A stretch of 34,529 nt of DNA from CAZVCG01 sp964626265 (GCA_964626265.1 CAZVCG010000022.1:1-34529), one strand, 5' to 3'. Counted from the stretch's first letter, positions 1 through 7,992 are shown. Numbers and translations are program-made. The notes: generated by a model from the sequence alone, not told the origin.

Positions 1-34
1 CCTTCTTGGCCCGCGAACTCGCTTGCCCTACCAT

Positions 35-286
35 TCAGTTTGCGTAAGTCCTATTCTTTTCTCCGACAAATATGCTGCCAAGCTCCAGATAGTCGCCGCC
101 CCTGTCATCCAAACCCATAAAAAATACGTTTTTGTCGTCCTCCCTTTTGAGACTGACGACGATCATTTTATCCGATGACACATGGATGCGCGGGTTCGCT
201 ATGCCTGCCGCTTGCGCGCGCGCACACAAAAATTCAGAAATAACGCCCTGATTATCCGTGAAAATATCTTCACTCAATGAAATCAT
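35..286 (-). CDS. Small hypothetical protein (83 aa)
   Basis: I do not recognise this protein. It is a soluble, mixed-charge product of 83 residues with no signal peptide, membrane segment or known motif. The frame also has a TTG two codons upstream, but the first ATG (ending at 286) is the simpler start; no convincing ribosome binding site precedes either. A perfect 7+3+7 inverted repeat lies 5 to 21 bases upstream of this ATG (291-307), which is where an operator would sit. It follows gatB on the same strand with a 72-base gap, so co-transcription is possible. The coding call rests on frame length and position only. Confidence 0.45.
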   Translation of the reverse strand: MISLSEDIFTDNQGVISEFLCARAQAAGIANPRIHVSSDKMIVVSLKREDDKNVFFMGLDDRGGDYLELGSIFVGEKNRTYAN

Positions 287-290
287 ATGC

Positions 291-307
291 AAGGCATAAC
301 ATGCCTT
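291..307. promoter_or_regulatory. Perfect 17-base dyad upstream of the small orphan gene
   Basis: AAGGCAT-AAC-ATGCCTT: two perfect 7-base arms around a 3-base spacer. It lies in the 72-base gap between the gatB stop and the ATG of the 83-aa gene. It has no T-tract on either side, so it does not resemble a terminator. A protein-binding operator is one reading; chance is another, since no second copy was noticed in the window. Confidence 0.3.
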
Positions 308-358
308 CTATGAAAGTAATTCATGGAAAATGCCGCCTAAACAACAAGGGTTATTTGG

Positions 359-1813
359 TTAACCGTTCAGTTTCTTCTTCAATAACTCGTTGAGCATCGC
401 CGGATTGGCCTTGCCGCCCGTCGCTTTCATGACCTGACCTACGAAGAAACCGAAGAGCTTATCTTTCCCGCTCTTGTATTCGACAACCTTATCGGCGTTG
501 GCGGCCAAAATCTTGTCGATTTCCGCCTCGATCGCGCCGGTATCCGTGACCTGACGCAGGCCTTTTTCCTCGACGATCTGCGCCGCGCCCTTGCCTGTTT
601 CAATCATTTCGGCAAACACATCCTTGGCGATACGGCCGGAAATGGTGTTGTCGGTGATAAGTCCAATCAACTCGCCCAGAGCCTTGGCCGACACAGGGCT
701 TTCCTCGATGGTCTTGCCGAGACGGTTCAATGCGCCGAACAACTCCACGGTCACCCAGTTACTCGCCAATTTGCCGTCGCGTCCCTTGGCGACTTCCTCG
801 AAGAAATCGGCGCTCGCTTTTTCCGCTACCAGAACTGAAGCGTCATAGGGCTTCAAGCCATACTCCGAAATGAAGCGCGCTTTCTTTTCGTCCGGCAATT
901 CGGGCAACGTCTTTTTGATGTCGTCCACCCATGCCTGTTCCAGCCTCAAGGGCAACAAGTCGGGATCGGGGAAATAGCGGTAGTCGTGCGCTTCTTCCTT
1001 CGAGCGCATCGACCGCGTGATGCCCTTGGCCGTGTCCCACAACCGCGTTTCCTGATCGACGGCGCCGCCCGCTTCCAGAACTTCCACCTGGCGTTGAGCC
1101 TCATATTCGATCGCCTGCTGCACGAAGCGGATCGAGTTCACGTTCTTGATCTCGCAGCGCGTGCCGTATTCCTTGACGCCCACGCGACGCATCGAAAGAT
1201 TCACGTCGGCGCGCATCGACCCCTCCTCCATGTTGCCGTCGCACGTGCCGAGATAGCGCAAAATCGCGCGCAGTTTCTTGAGATAGGCCGCCGCCTCTTC
1301 CGGCGAGCGCATGTCGGGTTCCGACACGATTTCCATGAGCGCGACGCCCGAACGGTTCAAATCGACATAGGTTTCGTTGGGGCTTTGGTCGTGCAGGCTC
1401 TTGCCGGCGTCCTGTTCAAGATGCAGGCGCGTAATGCCGATCTTGCGCGTGGAGCCGTCGGCCATATCGAGCAAAATCTCGCCCTCGCCGACTATGGGCT
1501 GTTTGTACTGGCTGATCTGGTAGCCGGCGGGCAAGTCGGGATAGAAGTAATTCTTGCGGTCGAACACCGAGTTCAGGTTGATCTTGGCTTTCAGGCCCAA
1601 GCCCGTACGCACGGCTTGCTCGACGCAGTATTTGTTGATGACGGGCAACATGCCGGGGAACGCCGCGTCCACAAGGCTGACTTGCGCGTTGGGGGCCGCG
1701 CCGAAAGCCGTGGCCGCGCCCGAGAAAAGCTTGGATTTCGAGGTCACCTGGGCATGAACCTCAAGCCCTATAACCATTTCCCATTCGCCTGTAGTACCCT
1801 GTACCGTCGACAT
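359..1813 (-). CDS. gatB: Aspartyl/glutamyl-tRNA(Asn/Gln) amidotransferase subunit B
   Basis: GatB is the kinase/tRNA-recognition subunit of the GatCAB complex, which converts Glu-tRNA(Gln) and/or Asp-tRNA(Asn) to the amide form in the cytoplasm. The protein is about 484 residues, the usual length. It opens with the family signature VIGLEVHAQ, continues with DRKNYFYPDLP and GYQISQY in the cradle domain, and ends in the helical/YqeY-like tail with the FFVGQVMKATGGKANP signature. I chose the ATG at 1813; the frame stays open to a GTG at 1825 that overlaps the vapC stop. gatC and gatA, usually adjacent, are not upstream; a VapBC pair takes that place. Confidence 0.97.
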   Translation of the reverse strand: MSTVQGTTGEWEMVIGLEVHAQVTSKSKLFSGAATAFGAAPNAQVSLVDAAFPGMLPVINKYCVEQAVRTGLGLKAKINLNSVFDRKNYFYPDLPAGYQISQYKQPIVGEGEILLDMADGSTRKIGITRLHLEQDAGKSLHDQSPNETYVDLNRSGVALMEIVSEPDMRSPEEAAAYLKKLRAILRYLGTCDGNMEEGSMRADVNLSMRRVGVKEYGTRCEIKNVNSIRFVQQAIEYEAQRQVEVLEAGGAVDQETRLWDTAKGITRSMRSKEEAHDYRYFPDPDLLPLRLEQAWVDDIKKTLPELPDEKKARFISEYGLKPYDASVLVAEKASADFFEEVAKGRDGKLASNWVTVELFGALNRLGKTIEESPVSAKALGELIGLITDNTISGRIAKDVFAEMIETGKGAAQIVEEKGLRQVTDTGAIEAEIDKILAANADKVVEYKSGKDKLFGFFVGQVMKATGGKANPAMLNELLKKKLNG

Positions 1814-1821
1814 GTTGTTTC

Positions 1822-2199
1822 TCACAATCTGACAAGAGGAACTTTATAGTTTTGTATATTTTTATCTGCCGTAACTAACACAAGTCCGTTATTGAGCGCT
1901 TGTGCAATGAGCATGCGATCAAATGGATCGCGATGATGCGGCGGTAAACCAGCCGCCATCTCGGCATCGTCCATATTGATGCCGATAATCGTGTAATCAG
2001 CGCTTTGCACGATTTCACGCAAACCAACTTGCAAACGCAACTTGCCCCCATTTGCCTTAATATACAACTCCCACAGCGAAGCAAGGCTTACACAAAGTTC
2101 ATGCGCCGCGTCCCCGAGAAACTTTTTGTGTTGTTCGTTTAATTTCGGGTGACCCTCGGCTATCCAAATAATGACATGACTGTCGAGAAGCAGCCTCAT
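1822..2199 (-). CDS. vapC: VapC-like PIN-domain toxin (type II TA)
   Basis: A 125-residue PIN-domain ribonuclease, the toxin half of a VapBC-type module. Family members cleave RNA, often tRNA, when not bound by the antitoxin. The acidic residues expected for the metal site are visible: D6 in LLLDSHV, E44 in SLWELYIK, D91/D94 in HRDPFDRMLIAQA and D112 in VTADKN. Its start overlaps the antitoxin stop by ATGA (2196-2199), the usual translational coupling in such pairs. Its TGA stop (1822-1824) lies only 8 bases before the gatB ATG, so the toxin and gatB probably share a transcript. The domain is intact, with no sign of decay. Confidence 0.9.
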   Translation of the reverse strand: MRLLLDSHVIIWIAEGHPKLNEQHKKFLGDAAHELCVSLASLWELYIKANGGKLRLQVGLREIVQSADYTIIGINMDDAEMAAGLPPHHRDPFDRMLIAQALNNGLVLVTADKNIQNYKVPLVRL

Positions 2200-2462
2200 T
2201 TTTCATCCTCTGGAAACAGAGGAGAATCGTAAAAAAGCTTTTCCAGTTCGGGGTCAGGCGCATTGAAATCGTCGGCAATCCATACCTTGCCTTTCCACTG
2301 CCCGAATTTGCGTGGTCTTTTTTCTATTGCGGGTTCCTGATAGGGCACCAACTTGGCCACAGGTTTACCGCTACGCCCTATAATGACTTCTTCGCCATGC
2401 GCTACCAACTCGATAAGCTTCGACAAGTTAGTTTTAGCGTTATGAATGTTGACAATTTCCAC
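2196..2462 (-). CDS. vapB: Phd/YefM-family antitoxin (VapB role)
   Basis: The antitoxin partner of the downstream PIN toxin, with the Phd/YefM fold: an N-terminal DNA-binding segment reading EIVNIHNAKTNLSKLI, then GEEVIIGRSGKPVAKLVP. The variable C-terminus, rich in acidic and aromatic residues, would wrap the toxin. I chose the GTG at 2462 because GGGGG lies about 6 bases upstream and because it gives the family-typical opening (M)EIVNIHxAKT. An upstream ATG at 2474 has no ribosome site and lies inside the inverted repeat 2474-2496. Antitoxins of this family repress their own promoter, and that repeat is the obvious operator. Confidence 0.88.
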   Translation of the reverse strand: MEIVNIHNAKTNLSKLIELVAHGEEVIIGRSGKPVAKLVPYQEPAIEKRPRKFGQWKGKVWIADDFNAPDPELEKLFYDSPLFPEDEK

Positions 2463-2473
2463 GGCAGCCCCCA

Positions 2474-2496
2474 TTAGCTAAGCTAAGTCTAGCTAA
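2474..2496. promoter_or_regulatory. Probable VapBC autoregulatory operator
   Basis: TTAGCTA (2474-2480) and TAGCTAA (2490-2496) form a perfect inverted repeat with 9 bases between, and a further AGCTAAG copy overlaps the left arm. It starts 12 bases upstream of the chosen antitoxin start. Phd/VapB antitoxins characteristically bind short palindromes at this position, cooperatively with their toxin. The assignment to VapB is inference from position and symmetry. Confidence 0.6.
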
Positions 2497-2579
2497 CCTC
2501 AAACAAAGAGTCGAGATTAATTTTCGTACTGTATAACATGTTGTTTGTCATGTGTTTTTGTTAGCTTCATTAACCAATC

Positions 2580-3254
2580 ATGAAAAACATAGAGTCAAAT
2601 ATCTCCTTCATCAACGCCAAAATCGACAGCGCCGCTAAAGCCGCGGGGCGCGACCCTGCGAACGTCAAGCTGATAGCCGTCAGCAAGACCCAGCCCATCG
2701 AAGCCATAGAGGCCGCTTTGGCTGCTGGACAGTTCCGTTTCGGGGAAAACCGCGTTCAGGAAGCCAAGGCCAAGTTTAAATCTCTAAAAGCAAAACGCTC
2801 CAACATCGAACTCCACCTCATCGGCCCGCTGCAAACCAATAAAGTTGATGACGCGGTTGAACTGTTCGACGTCATTCAAACCGTCGACCGCCCCAAGCTG
2901 GCCGCCGCGCTGGCGCAAGCGATGAAAAAAACCGGCAAGTCGCCAAGCCTCTATGTAGAGGTGAACATCGGAAATGAGCCGCAAAAAGCGGGCGTGCCGC
3001 CGGACGGCCTGAAAGATTTTCTCCGCCACTGCCGTGAAGGTTTTGGCCTTAAAATCGAAGGTTTGATGTGCATCCCGCCTTATGATGACGATCCCGAACC
3101 CTATTTCCGCGCGCTGAAAAAACTGGCCGACGCTCATAGCCTACCCCACGTCAGCATGGGCATGAGCGCGGATTTCGAAACGGCGATCAAATGTGGCGCG
3201 ACCGAAGTCCGCGTTGGAACGGCGATATTCGGGGAAAGATCAAAAACGCGATAA
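2580..3254 (+). CDS. yggS: YggS/PLPBP family pyridoxal-phosphate homeostasis protein
   Basis: A 224-residue single-domain protein of the YggS/YBL036C (PLPBP) family. These proteins bind PLP in a TIM-barrel like that of alanine racemase but have no known catalytic activity; they buffer PLP and affect amino-acid pools. The PLP lysine is K36 in IAVSKTQP. Other family marks are FGENRVQEAKAK, LHLIGPLQTNK, VEVNIGNEPQKAG and the terminal phosphate-binding stretch SMGMSADFETAI with EVRVGTAIFG. It is divergent from vapBC and ends 4 bases from the end of the convergent cpoB gene, so no terminator fits between them. No strong ribosome site is visible before the ATG. Confidence 0.95.
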   Translation: MKNIESNISFINAKIDSAAKAAGRDPANVKLIAVSKTQPIEAIEAALAAGQFRFGENRVQEAKAKFKSLKAKRSNIELHLIGPLQTNKVDDAVELFDVIQTVDRPKLAAALAQAMKKTGKSPSLYVEVNIGNEPQKAGVPPDGLKDFLRHCREGFGLKIEGLMCIPPYDDDPEPYFRALKKLADAHSLPHVSMGMSADFETAIKCGATEVRVGTAIFGERSKTR

Positions 3255-3258
3255 CGTC

Positions 3259-4197
3259 TTATTGCTTTTTCGCGGCTGGGGCCGAACCGCACTTCAACCG
3301 CGAGCGCTCCTGATCCGCGCGAGCGCGGATCGTTGCCGGCGCGTTGGGATAATCCTTCTTCAAGCTGGCCAGCGTTATGCAAGCGTCTTGCGTTTTCTCA
3401 AGCGCACCGAGCGATAGGCCTAGCTTCAACAAACTATCCGGAGCCTTGGTGCCCTTCGGATTTTGCTGATAAGCGTCGGCGAAAGCGCCGGCGGCTTCGG
3501 AGAATTTAGAGCGGACATAGAAGGTCTCGGCATACCAATACTTGGCGTTGTCGAGCAGCTTGTCTTTTGGGTTCTTGTCTATGAAGGACTTAAAGGCCAC
3601 TTCGGCCTCGTCGTAGTTGGCCTGACGGAGGAGACTGAAGGCTTTGTCGTACTGTTCTTGTGCTGTTAATCCATAATCCGGCGGGGTTTCAGGCAAAGGC
3701 GGCGCCTTGGGGCTTTTGACGGCCCCCGTCACCCTCTCCCCCTGTACCCTCAAAGCCCCCAGCGATCCCCGCACGGACGTTTCGGGGTTGGCTGGCTCGT
3801 TTCCTGCTTCCGTGGATTCAACCATCTCTTCATGCGCTGTCTGGGACGGCGGCGATGGTGCGCGAACGGGCTGCTGTTGAACTTGAGGTTGAGGCGGCGC
3901 TTGCACAATGGCCGGTTGCACTGCCTGCGTCTCAAGCTTGGTAATGCGCTGCTCATAGTCTGCCTGCATGCGCTGGAGCGTGCTGTCCAGACGGCGCAAG
4001 GCGAACTCCAGCTGCTCGACCTTGCCGGTAAAGGCGCGGAGTTGGTCTTCAACGTTCGACAAGCGCGTTTCGAAGTTCACGCCCGCACCCGGCAGATTGC
4101 CGTTTCCATAGGGCGAATCCTGCGCTACGGCAGGCAACGACAGGGCAATAAGGGCAGCGGCTGAGACAAGTAGCGAGCGGCGCAATACGTTATTCAT
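3259..4197 (-). CDS. cpoB: Tol-Pal coordinator CpoB (YbgF)
   Basis: A periplasmic protein that links the Tol-Pal machine to peptidoglycan synthesis during outer-membrane constriction (known from E. coli). I start it at the ATG at 4197, which gives a clean signal peptide (NNVLRRSLLVSAAALIALS, cleavage after AVA). The frame is open a further 16 codons upstream with no signal-like sequence. After the signal comes a coiled-coil stretch rich in L/E/R (about residues 40-90), a Pro/Gln linker, then three TPR-like repeats beginning near EQYDKAFSLLRQANYDEAE, the typical YbgF layout. It is the last gene of the tolQRAB-pal-cpoB cluster, separated from pal by a terminator. Confidence 0.93.
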   Translation of the reverse strand: MNNVLRRSLLVSAAALIALSLPAVAQDSPYGNGNLPGAGVNFETRLSNVEDQLRAFTGKVEQLEFALRRLDSTLQRMQADYEQRITKLETQAVQPAIVQAPPQPQVQQQPVRAPSPPSQTAHEEMVESTEAGNEPANPETSVRGSLGALRVQGERVTGAVKSPKAPPLPETPPDYGLTAQEQYDKAFSLLRQANYDEAEVAFKSFIDKNPKDKLLDNAKYWYAETFYVRSKFSEAAGAFADAYQQNPKGTKAPDSLLKLGLSLGALEKTQDACITLASLKKDYPNAPATIRARADQERSRLKCGSAPAAKKQ

Positions 4198-4309
4198 GGC
4201 ACATCCGTTGGTGCGGCAGCGTTGGAAATAATAGTCTAAATCCACATTTCGTCGATATTACGTCAAACGAAACGCGGTTTATTCTTAACGGGAGTCTGCC
4301 TTTTAGGCA

Positions 4310-4341
4310 AAAGAAAAGGCCGCAACCCTTCGGCTGCGGCC
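4310..4341 (-). terminator. Rho-independent terminator after pal
   Basis: On the minus strand the arms GGCCGCA and TGCGGCC (4318-4341) flank a 10-base loop, followed by a TTTTCTTT tract (4317 down to 4310). It begins 27 bases past the pal stop, so it should end pal transcription at least partly before cpoB. Confidence 0.85.
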
Positions 4342-4367
4342 CAAACTTTCAAACCTTTAGGCCTGTC

Positions 4368-4856
4368 TTACTGAGCCACAACCGTAACGGCGCGGCGGTT
4401 CTGAGCCCAAGCGGTTTCGTTGCTGCCGAGAACGGCGGGACGTTCCTTGCCATAGCTGACCGTCTTGACGCGGCTGGCAGGAATGCCGGCGGCGACCAAG
4501 TAGTTCTTCGCAGCCGTGGCGCGGCGTTCACCCAGAGCCAAGTTGTACTCGCGGGTGCCACGTTCATCGCAGTGACCTTCAACCGTCACTGAAACGTTGG
4601 CATACTTCTTCAACCAAGCCGCCTGACGGTCGAGTGTCGCGCGGGCTTCGGCGGTCAGATCCGACTTGTCGAAACCGAAGAATACGCGGTCGCCAACGTT
4701 GACAACCAAGTCTTCCTGAGTTCCAGGACGGGCTGCGCCCATTCTGCCGGCTCCACCAGCGCCACCTGCGCCGGCATCGCCTTCACTGGTTCCTGTTGTG
4801 TCGCAAGCGGCTACCAGGACGAGCGCCGCCATCAGGCACAAAAATTTCTTGAACAT
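4368..4856 (-). CDS. pal: Peptidoglycan-associated lipoprotein Pal
   Basis: The outer-membrane anchor of the Tol-Pal system: a lipoprotein that binds diaminopimelate-containing peptidoglycan. It has a lipoprotein signal peptide with lipobox VAAC (Cys18), a Gly/Ala-rich linker (about residues 20-45) and an OmpA-like domain carrying the peptidoglycan-binding motif VEGHCDERGTREYNLALGERRA, including D97 and R111. Total length is 162 residues, usual for the family. The residue after the lipid-modified Cys is Asp, which in E. coli is an inner-membrane retention signal. The start has a good AAGGGGG ribosome site. The 394-base gap behind tolB suggests its own promoter. Confidence 0.97.
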   Translation of the reverse strand: MFKKFLCLMAALVLVAACDTTGTSEGDAGAGGAGGAGRMGAARPGTQEDLVVNVGDRVFFGFDKSDLTAEARATLDRQAAWLKKYANVSVTVEGHCDERGTREYNLALGERRATAAKNYLVAAGIPASRVKTVSYGKERPAVLGSNETAWAQNRRAVTVVAQ

Positions 4857-5250
4857 CGTTACCCCCTTCGTGAGCTTTTGGCGGAATCAGCCGGACCAGT
4901 TAAGAATTCTGTTCCCAGCCTTAGCCGAGATGTGTGTTTGTTGACTGACAAAAGCCGCGTAAAACCTGTTTGTTCACATGCTAGTGACCGGCAAGCCTGA
5001 CGCGACGATTCGGATAACACTTTACCGCGGAAAAACAGGAAGTTAATAAAGAACTAACCCGCTCATACGCCGAAAAATGCGCTCCAGAGCCAAAATAGCC
5101 CTCCTCCCCCCGTGAATCAAGCCTCAAAACCCTGATTTTCTAAGATTCTGAATCGATCACACATGCGTGGCAAGTGAGCAACATTTTTCGAAATAGAAAC
5201 AACAATTGTTCCTCTGTCGGCTCACTATTGCCACAATCGTATAGTCGTGC
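4857..5250. other. 394-base gap between tolB and pal
   Basis: No coding frame here looks real. The stretch is AT-rich in its middle and probably holds the pal promoter, though I see no convincing -35/-10 pair. It contains a perfect 10-base palindrome AACAATTGTT (5201-5210). Near 5043-5057 lies TTAA-N7-CTAA, one mismatch from the CtrA consensus TTAA-N7-TTAA. Neither has supporting evidence beyond sequence. No T-tract hairpin was seen directly after tolB. Confidence 0.5.
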
Positions 5251-6633
5251 TCACGGAATCAACGGCGACCAAGCCGGGTCGGAAGCGTCCGTCGGCGTTT
5301 GCATCTCGCGTTCGTTGTAGCCCGTCAGGTCTATCGAGTAGAGACGCGACGAGCGTTGACGGCCGCCGGCGCCAGCCGGCAAATCCTTGAAGTACATCAA
5401 GACGCGCCCGTTGGGCGCCCATGTCGGGCCTTCGACGTGATACGATTCCGTCAACAAACGTTCGCCAGATCCATCGGGTCTCATCACGCCGATGTAAAAC
5501 CGGCCCTGATGTTGCTTGGTGAAGGCGATCAAGTCGCCGCGCGGCGACCAAACCGGCGTAGCATAACGTCCTTCGCCGAAACTGATGCGCTGCACGTCGC
5601 TGCCGCTCGACCGCATGACGTAGATTTGCTGCGTGCCGCCACGATCCGATTCAAATACGATGCGGTTGCCGTCCGGCGCAAAACTTGGCCCCGTATTGAT
5701 TGACGGATGATTGGTTAGCTGAGCCGTGCGTCGCGTCCGCAAATCCATCGTGTAGATGTCGGAGTTACCGTTGTTCGACAAACTAAACACGACCTTGTTG
5801 CCGTCCGGAGAGAAGCGCGGCGCGAACGTCATGTTTGCAAAGTCACCCAAAACTTCTTGCCGTCCCGTGTCAATATTGAACAGATAAACGCGCGGCTTGT
5901 TGTTGTAATAAGCCATGTACGTAATTTCCTGCAGCGTCGGCGAAAAGCGCGGCGTGAGCACAAGCGCGCGCCCATCACTAAGCAAACGGTTGTTTTCGCC
6001 GTCCTGATCCATGATGGCGAGGCGCTTGACTCGCGCGTTGGCGGGGCCGGATTCGGCGACATACACGATACGCGTATCAAAATAGCCGTCTTCGCCGGTT
6101 ATTCGCTTATAGATAGCATCCGAAATGATGTGCGCCACGCGTCGCCAGTTGTTCGGAATCGTGAAATACGCAAGGCCGGTCATCTGGGATTCGCCAAAGA
6201 CGTCCCACATGCGGAATTCGACTTTTAAGCGTCCGTCCGGCTGCGTCTGAATGCGTCCGACCACAAGGGCCTGGGCGTTCAATACGCGCCAGTCAGCGAA
6301 ACGCGGGGAGACAAGTAGAGAATCCCTGTCCTGGATAAATGATTTAGGATCGACCGCGGAAAACAGGCCGGAGCGCACCAAATCTTTCATCACGACCTGC
6401 GCGATGTCGCGCCCAAACTGGGCTTCGTTGCCGCCTGAGCCGTAAAAGTCTGGAATAGCGATGGGAATGGGCTCAACCACGCCACGCGTGATGTCGATCT
6501 TGACTTCAGCTTGCGCCGAAGTCAGGGGAAAGATGGCAGGAATCAGAAAACAGAAAACCAACGTCAAAGCCTGTCTTGCAAAGACATGCATCTTATTCTG
6601 ATACCTGTATTCCGCGTTCTGCCTTTTGTTCAT
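5251..6633 (-). CDS. tolB: Tol-Pal periplasmic beta-propeller protein TolB
   Basis: The periplasmic component that binds Pal and cycles with TolA. It has an N-terminal alpha/beta domain (PIAIPDFYG, then DIAQVVMKDLVRSGLF) followed by a six-bladed propeller built from WD40-like repeats such as PRFSPDGNKVVFSL, PSFAPDGNRIVFES, PVWSPRGDLIAFT and PTWAPNGRVLMYF. The start at 6633 shares ATGA with the tolA stop and has GAGGGA about 8 bases upstream. It gives an unusually long signal region of about 42 residues; a second Met at residue 15 would give a more normal one. Length 460 is typical. Confidence 0.97.
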   Translation of the reverse strand: MNKRQNAEYRYQNKMHVFARQALTLVFCFLIPAIFPLTSAQAEVKIDITRGVVEPIPIAIPDFYGSGGNEAQFGRDIAQVVMKDLVRSGLFSAVDPKSFIQDRDSLLVSPRFADWRVLNAQALVVGRIQTQPDGRLKVEFRMWDVFGESQMTGLAYFTIPNNWRRVAHIISDAIYKRITGEDGYFDTRIVYVAESGPANARVKRLAIMDQDGENNRLLSDGRALVLTPRFSPTLQEITYMAYYNNKPRVYLFNIDTGRQEVLGDFANMTFAPRFSPDGNKVVFSLSNNGNSDIYTMDLRTRRTAQLTNHPSINTGPSFAPDGNRIVFESDRGGTQQIYVMRSSGSDVQRISFGEGRYATPVWSPRGDLIAFTKQHQGRFYIGVMRPDGSGERLLTESYHVEGPTWAPNGRVLMYFKDLPAGAGGRQRSSRLYSIDLTGYNEREMQTPTDASDPAWSPLIP

Positions 6634-7511
6634 AGCATATCCCTCGGGTCAAAGGTGAAATGAATGGTTTTCCACTGCTCGTACTGATCCGGCGGCAATT
6701 CCAACGGACTGCATTTAGGGTTGCGCAAAGCCCTCAACGCCGATTCGGCCGCCGCTCGGTAAAAAGGGTCTGAGTTGGCGCGGCCTTGATCGACGATCTG
6801 CGCGGAACGTACAGTACGATCCGGATTCACTTCAATCAAGACCTCAACGATTAATTTTTCCGCGTCGCGCGCGCCGGCTGGAATGTTCCAGCATTGCTGG
6901 ATCTGACGGCGCAAGGCATCCTCCGCGCTTATGGTAAGGCGATCCGACAGAGCGGGGCCAAAGCCATTTTGCCCGCCGTTGGTTACGTTCGTAGCCCCTA
7001 TTTTATTGGTATCGCTTTTCGGCGCGTCCGGCGCAGGCGGCGCGGAAGTTTGCGGTTTCAGCTTGGCGACGTTCTTTAAGACGCTCATCAACTGATCTTG
7101 TTGGGGTTGTTCCGCGGGCCTCGGCGGTTCGGGCTTGTTTTTCGGCTTAGGCGACGGCAACAAGCCTTCCGCTTCGGCGGGTTCAGCAGGCTTTACGTCC
7201 GGCTTCGGCGGTTCGGGCGGCTTGACGGGCTCGGGCGGTTTTTCTTCGACCTTTGGCGCAGGCGGCGCAGGCTTCGTCGTTTGCGAAGCCAACGGCATAT
7301 TATCCTCTTCTTTGCCGATACGGGTATTGGTAATGGCCCCTATTTCAACGATGTCGATCGGGATGGGACGATGCATCGAAGGCAAGGGTTTAAAAACATG
7401 CGGCAAGCCGAAAAACATGAATAACAGCATCCCGACATGCAAGCACGCCGAGATGACCAAGCTGTTACGCAGGCCGCTGTCATCCAAAATCATGGGCCGT
7501 GTCCCACTCAT
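6630..7511 (-). CDS. tolA: TolA, energy-transducing protein of Tol-Pal
   Basis: TolA spans the periplasm from the inner-membrane TolQR motor to TolB/Pal. One N-terminal membrane segment (about residues 17-37, LVISACLHVGMLLFMFFGL) contains the conserved SxxxH pattern (S21, H25). A Pro/Lys/Glu-rich middle (about 75-140, with repeated PPEP and KPP units) replaces the Ala-rich helix of E. coli TolA. The C-terminal TonB/TolA-like domain carries the pattern QIQQCWNIPAGA, then RALRNPKCSPL. The protein is 293 residues. It follows tolR by 3 bases and overlaps tolB by 4, so it is part of a tightly coupled operon. Confidence 0.93.
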   Translation of the reverse strand: MSGTRPMILDDSGLRNSLVISACLHVGMLLFMFFGLPHVFKPLPSMHRPIPIDIVEIGAITNTRIGKEEDNMPLASQTTKPAPPAPKVEEKPPEPVKPPEPPKPDVKPAEPAEAEGLLPSPKPKNKPEPPRPAEQPQQDQLMSVLKNVAKLKPQTSAPPAPDAPKSDTNKIGATNVTNGGQNGFGPALSDRLTISAEDALRRQIQQCWNIPAGARDAEKLIVEVLIEVNPDRTVRSAQIVDQGRANSDPFYRAAAESALRALRNPKCSPLELPPDQYEQWKTIHFTFDPRDML

Positions 7512-7514
7512 CTA

Positions 7515-7976
7515 TTACCGCCGCCTTGCAGGCCTGTCGGACACCTGTTCGGGCTTCGGCAATTCCGCCACCAGCGCCACTTTGCTATAACCGGCGGCAT
7601 TGATCGTTCCCATCACTTCCATAATGCGGCCATAGGGCACGCCCCTGTCGCCGCGCACGAAAATGCGCGTTTCCGGATTCGCGCCCGTCAGGGCGCGCAG
7701 CTTGGCCGCCAGCGTCTCCAGATCGACGGTCGTTTGCTGCAAGTACACCTGCCCCTGAATGTCGATGCTTATAACAAGAGGCTCTTTGTCCTGATTGACC
7801 GACTTCGCCTGGGTGCGCGGCAAATCCAAGGGAACCGCTACCGTGAGCATCGGCGCCGTCACCATGAAAACGATGAGCAATACCAGCATAACGTCGACAA
7901 GCGGCGTTACGTTGATGTCCGCCATGGGACGGTAACTGCCGCGTCTGCCGCGCCGTCCGCCCCCACCGCCGTTCAT
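7515..7976 (-). CDS. tolR: TolR, ExbD-family proton-channel subunit
   Basis: The inner-membrane subunit that, with TolQ, converts proton-motive force into TolA movement. A short basic Gly/Arg-rich N-terminus leads to MADINVTPLVDVMLVLLIVF; the Asp in LVDVML is the conserved proton-carrying residue. The periplasmic part has the ExbD/TolR fold, with RIFVRGDRGVPYGRIMEVM. I start at the ATG at 7976, because AGGAG lies 7 bases upstream of it. The in-frame ATG at 7991, one base after the tolQ stop, has a poorer site and would add five residues. Confidence 0.95.
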   Translation of the reverse strand: MNGGGGGRRGRRGSYRPMADINVTPLVDVMLVLLIVFMVTAPMLTVAVPLDLPRTQAKSVNQDKEPLVISIDIQGQVYLQQTTVDLETLAAKLRALTGANPETRIFVRGDRGVPYGRIMEVMGTINAAGYSKVALVAELPKPEQVSDRPARRR

Positions 7977-7992
7977 AACAGCTCCTGCCATA

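Noticed and set aside
986..1849. Open frame of 287 codons antisense to gatB
   Set aside because: It is a shadow of gatB, with low-complexity Arg/Ala/His composition and no motif.
5043..5057. CtrA-like box TTAA-N7-CTAA upstream of pal
   Set aside because: One mismatch to a very AT-rich consensus about 190 bases from the start codon is expected by chance.
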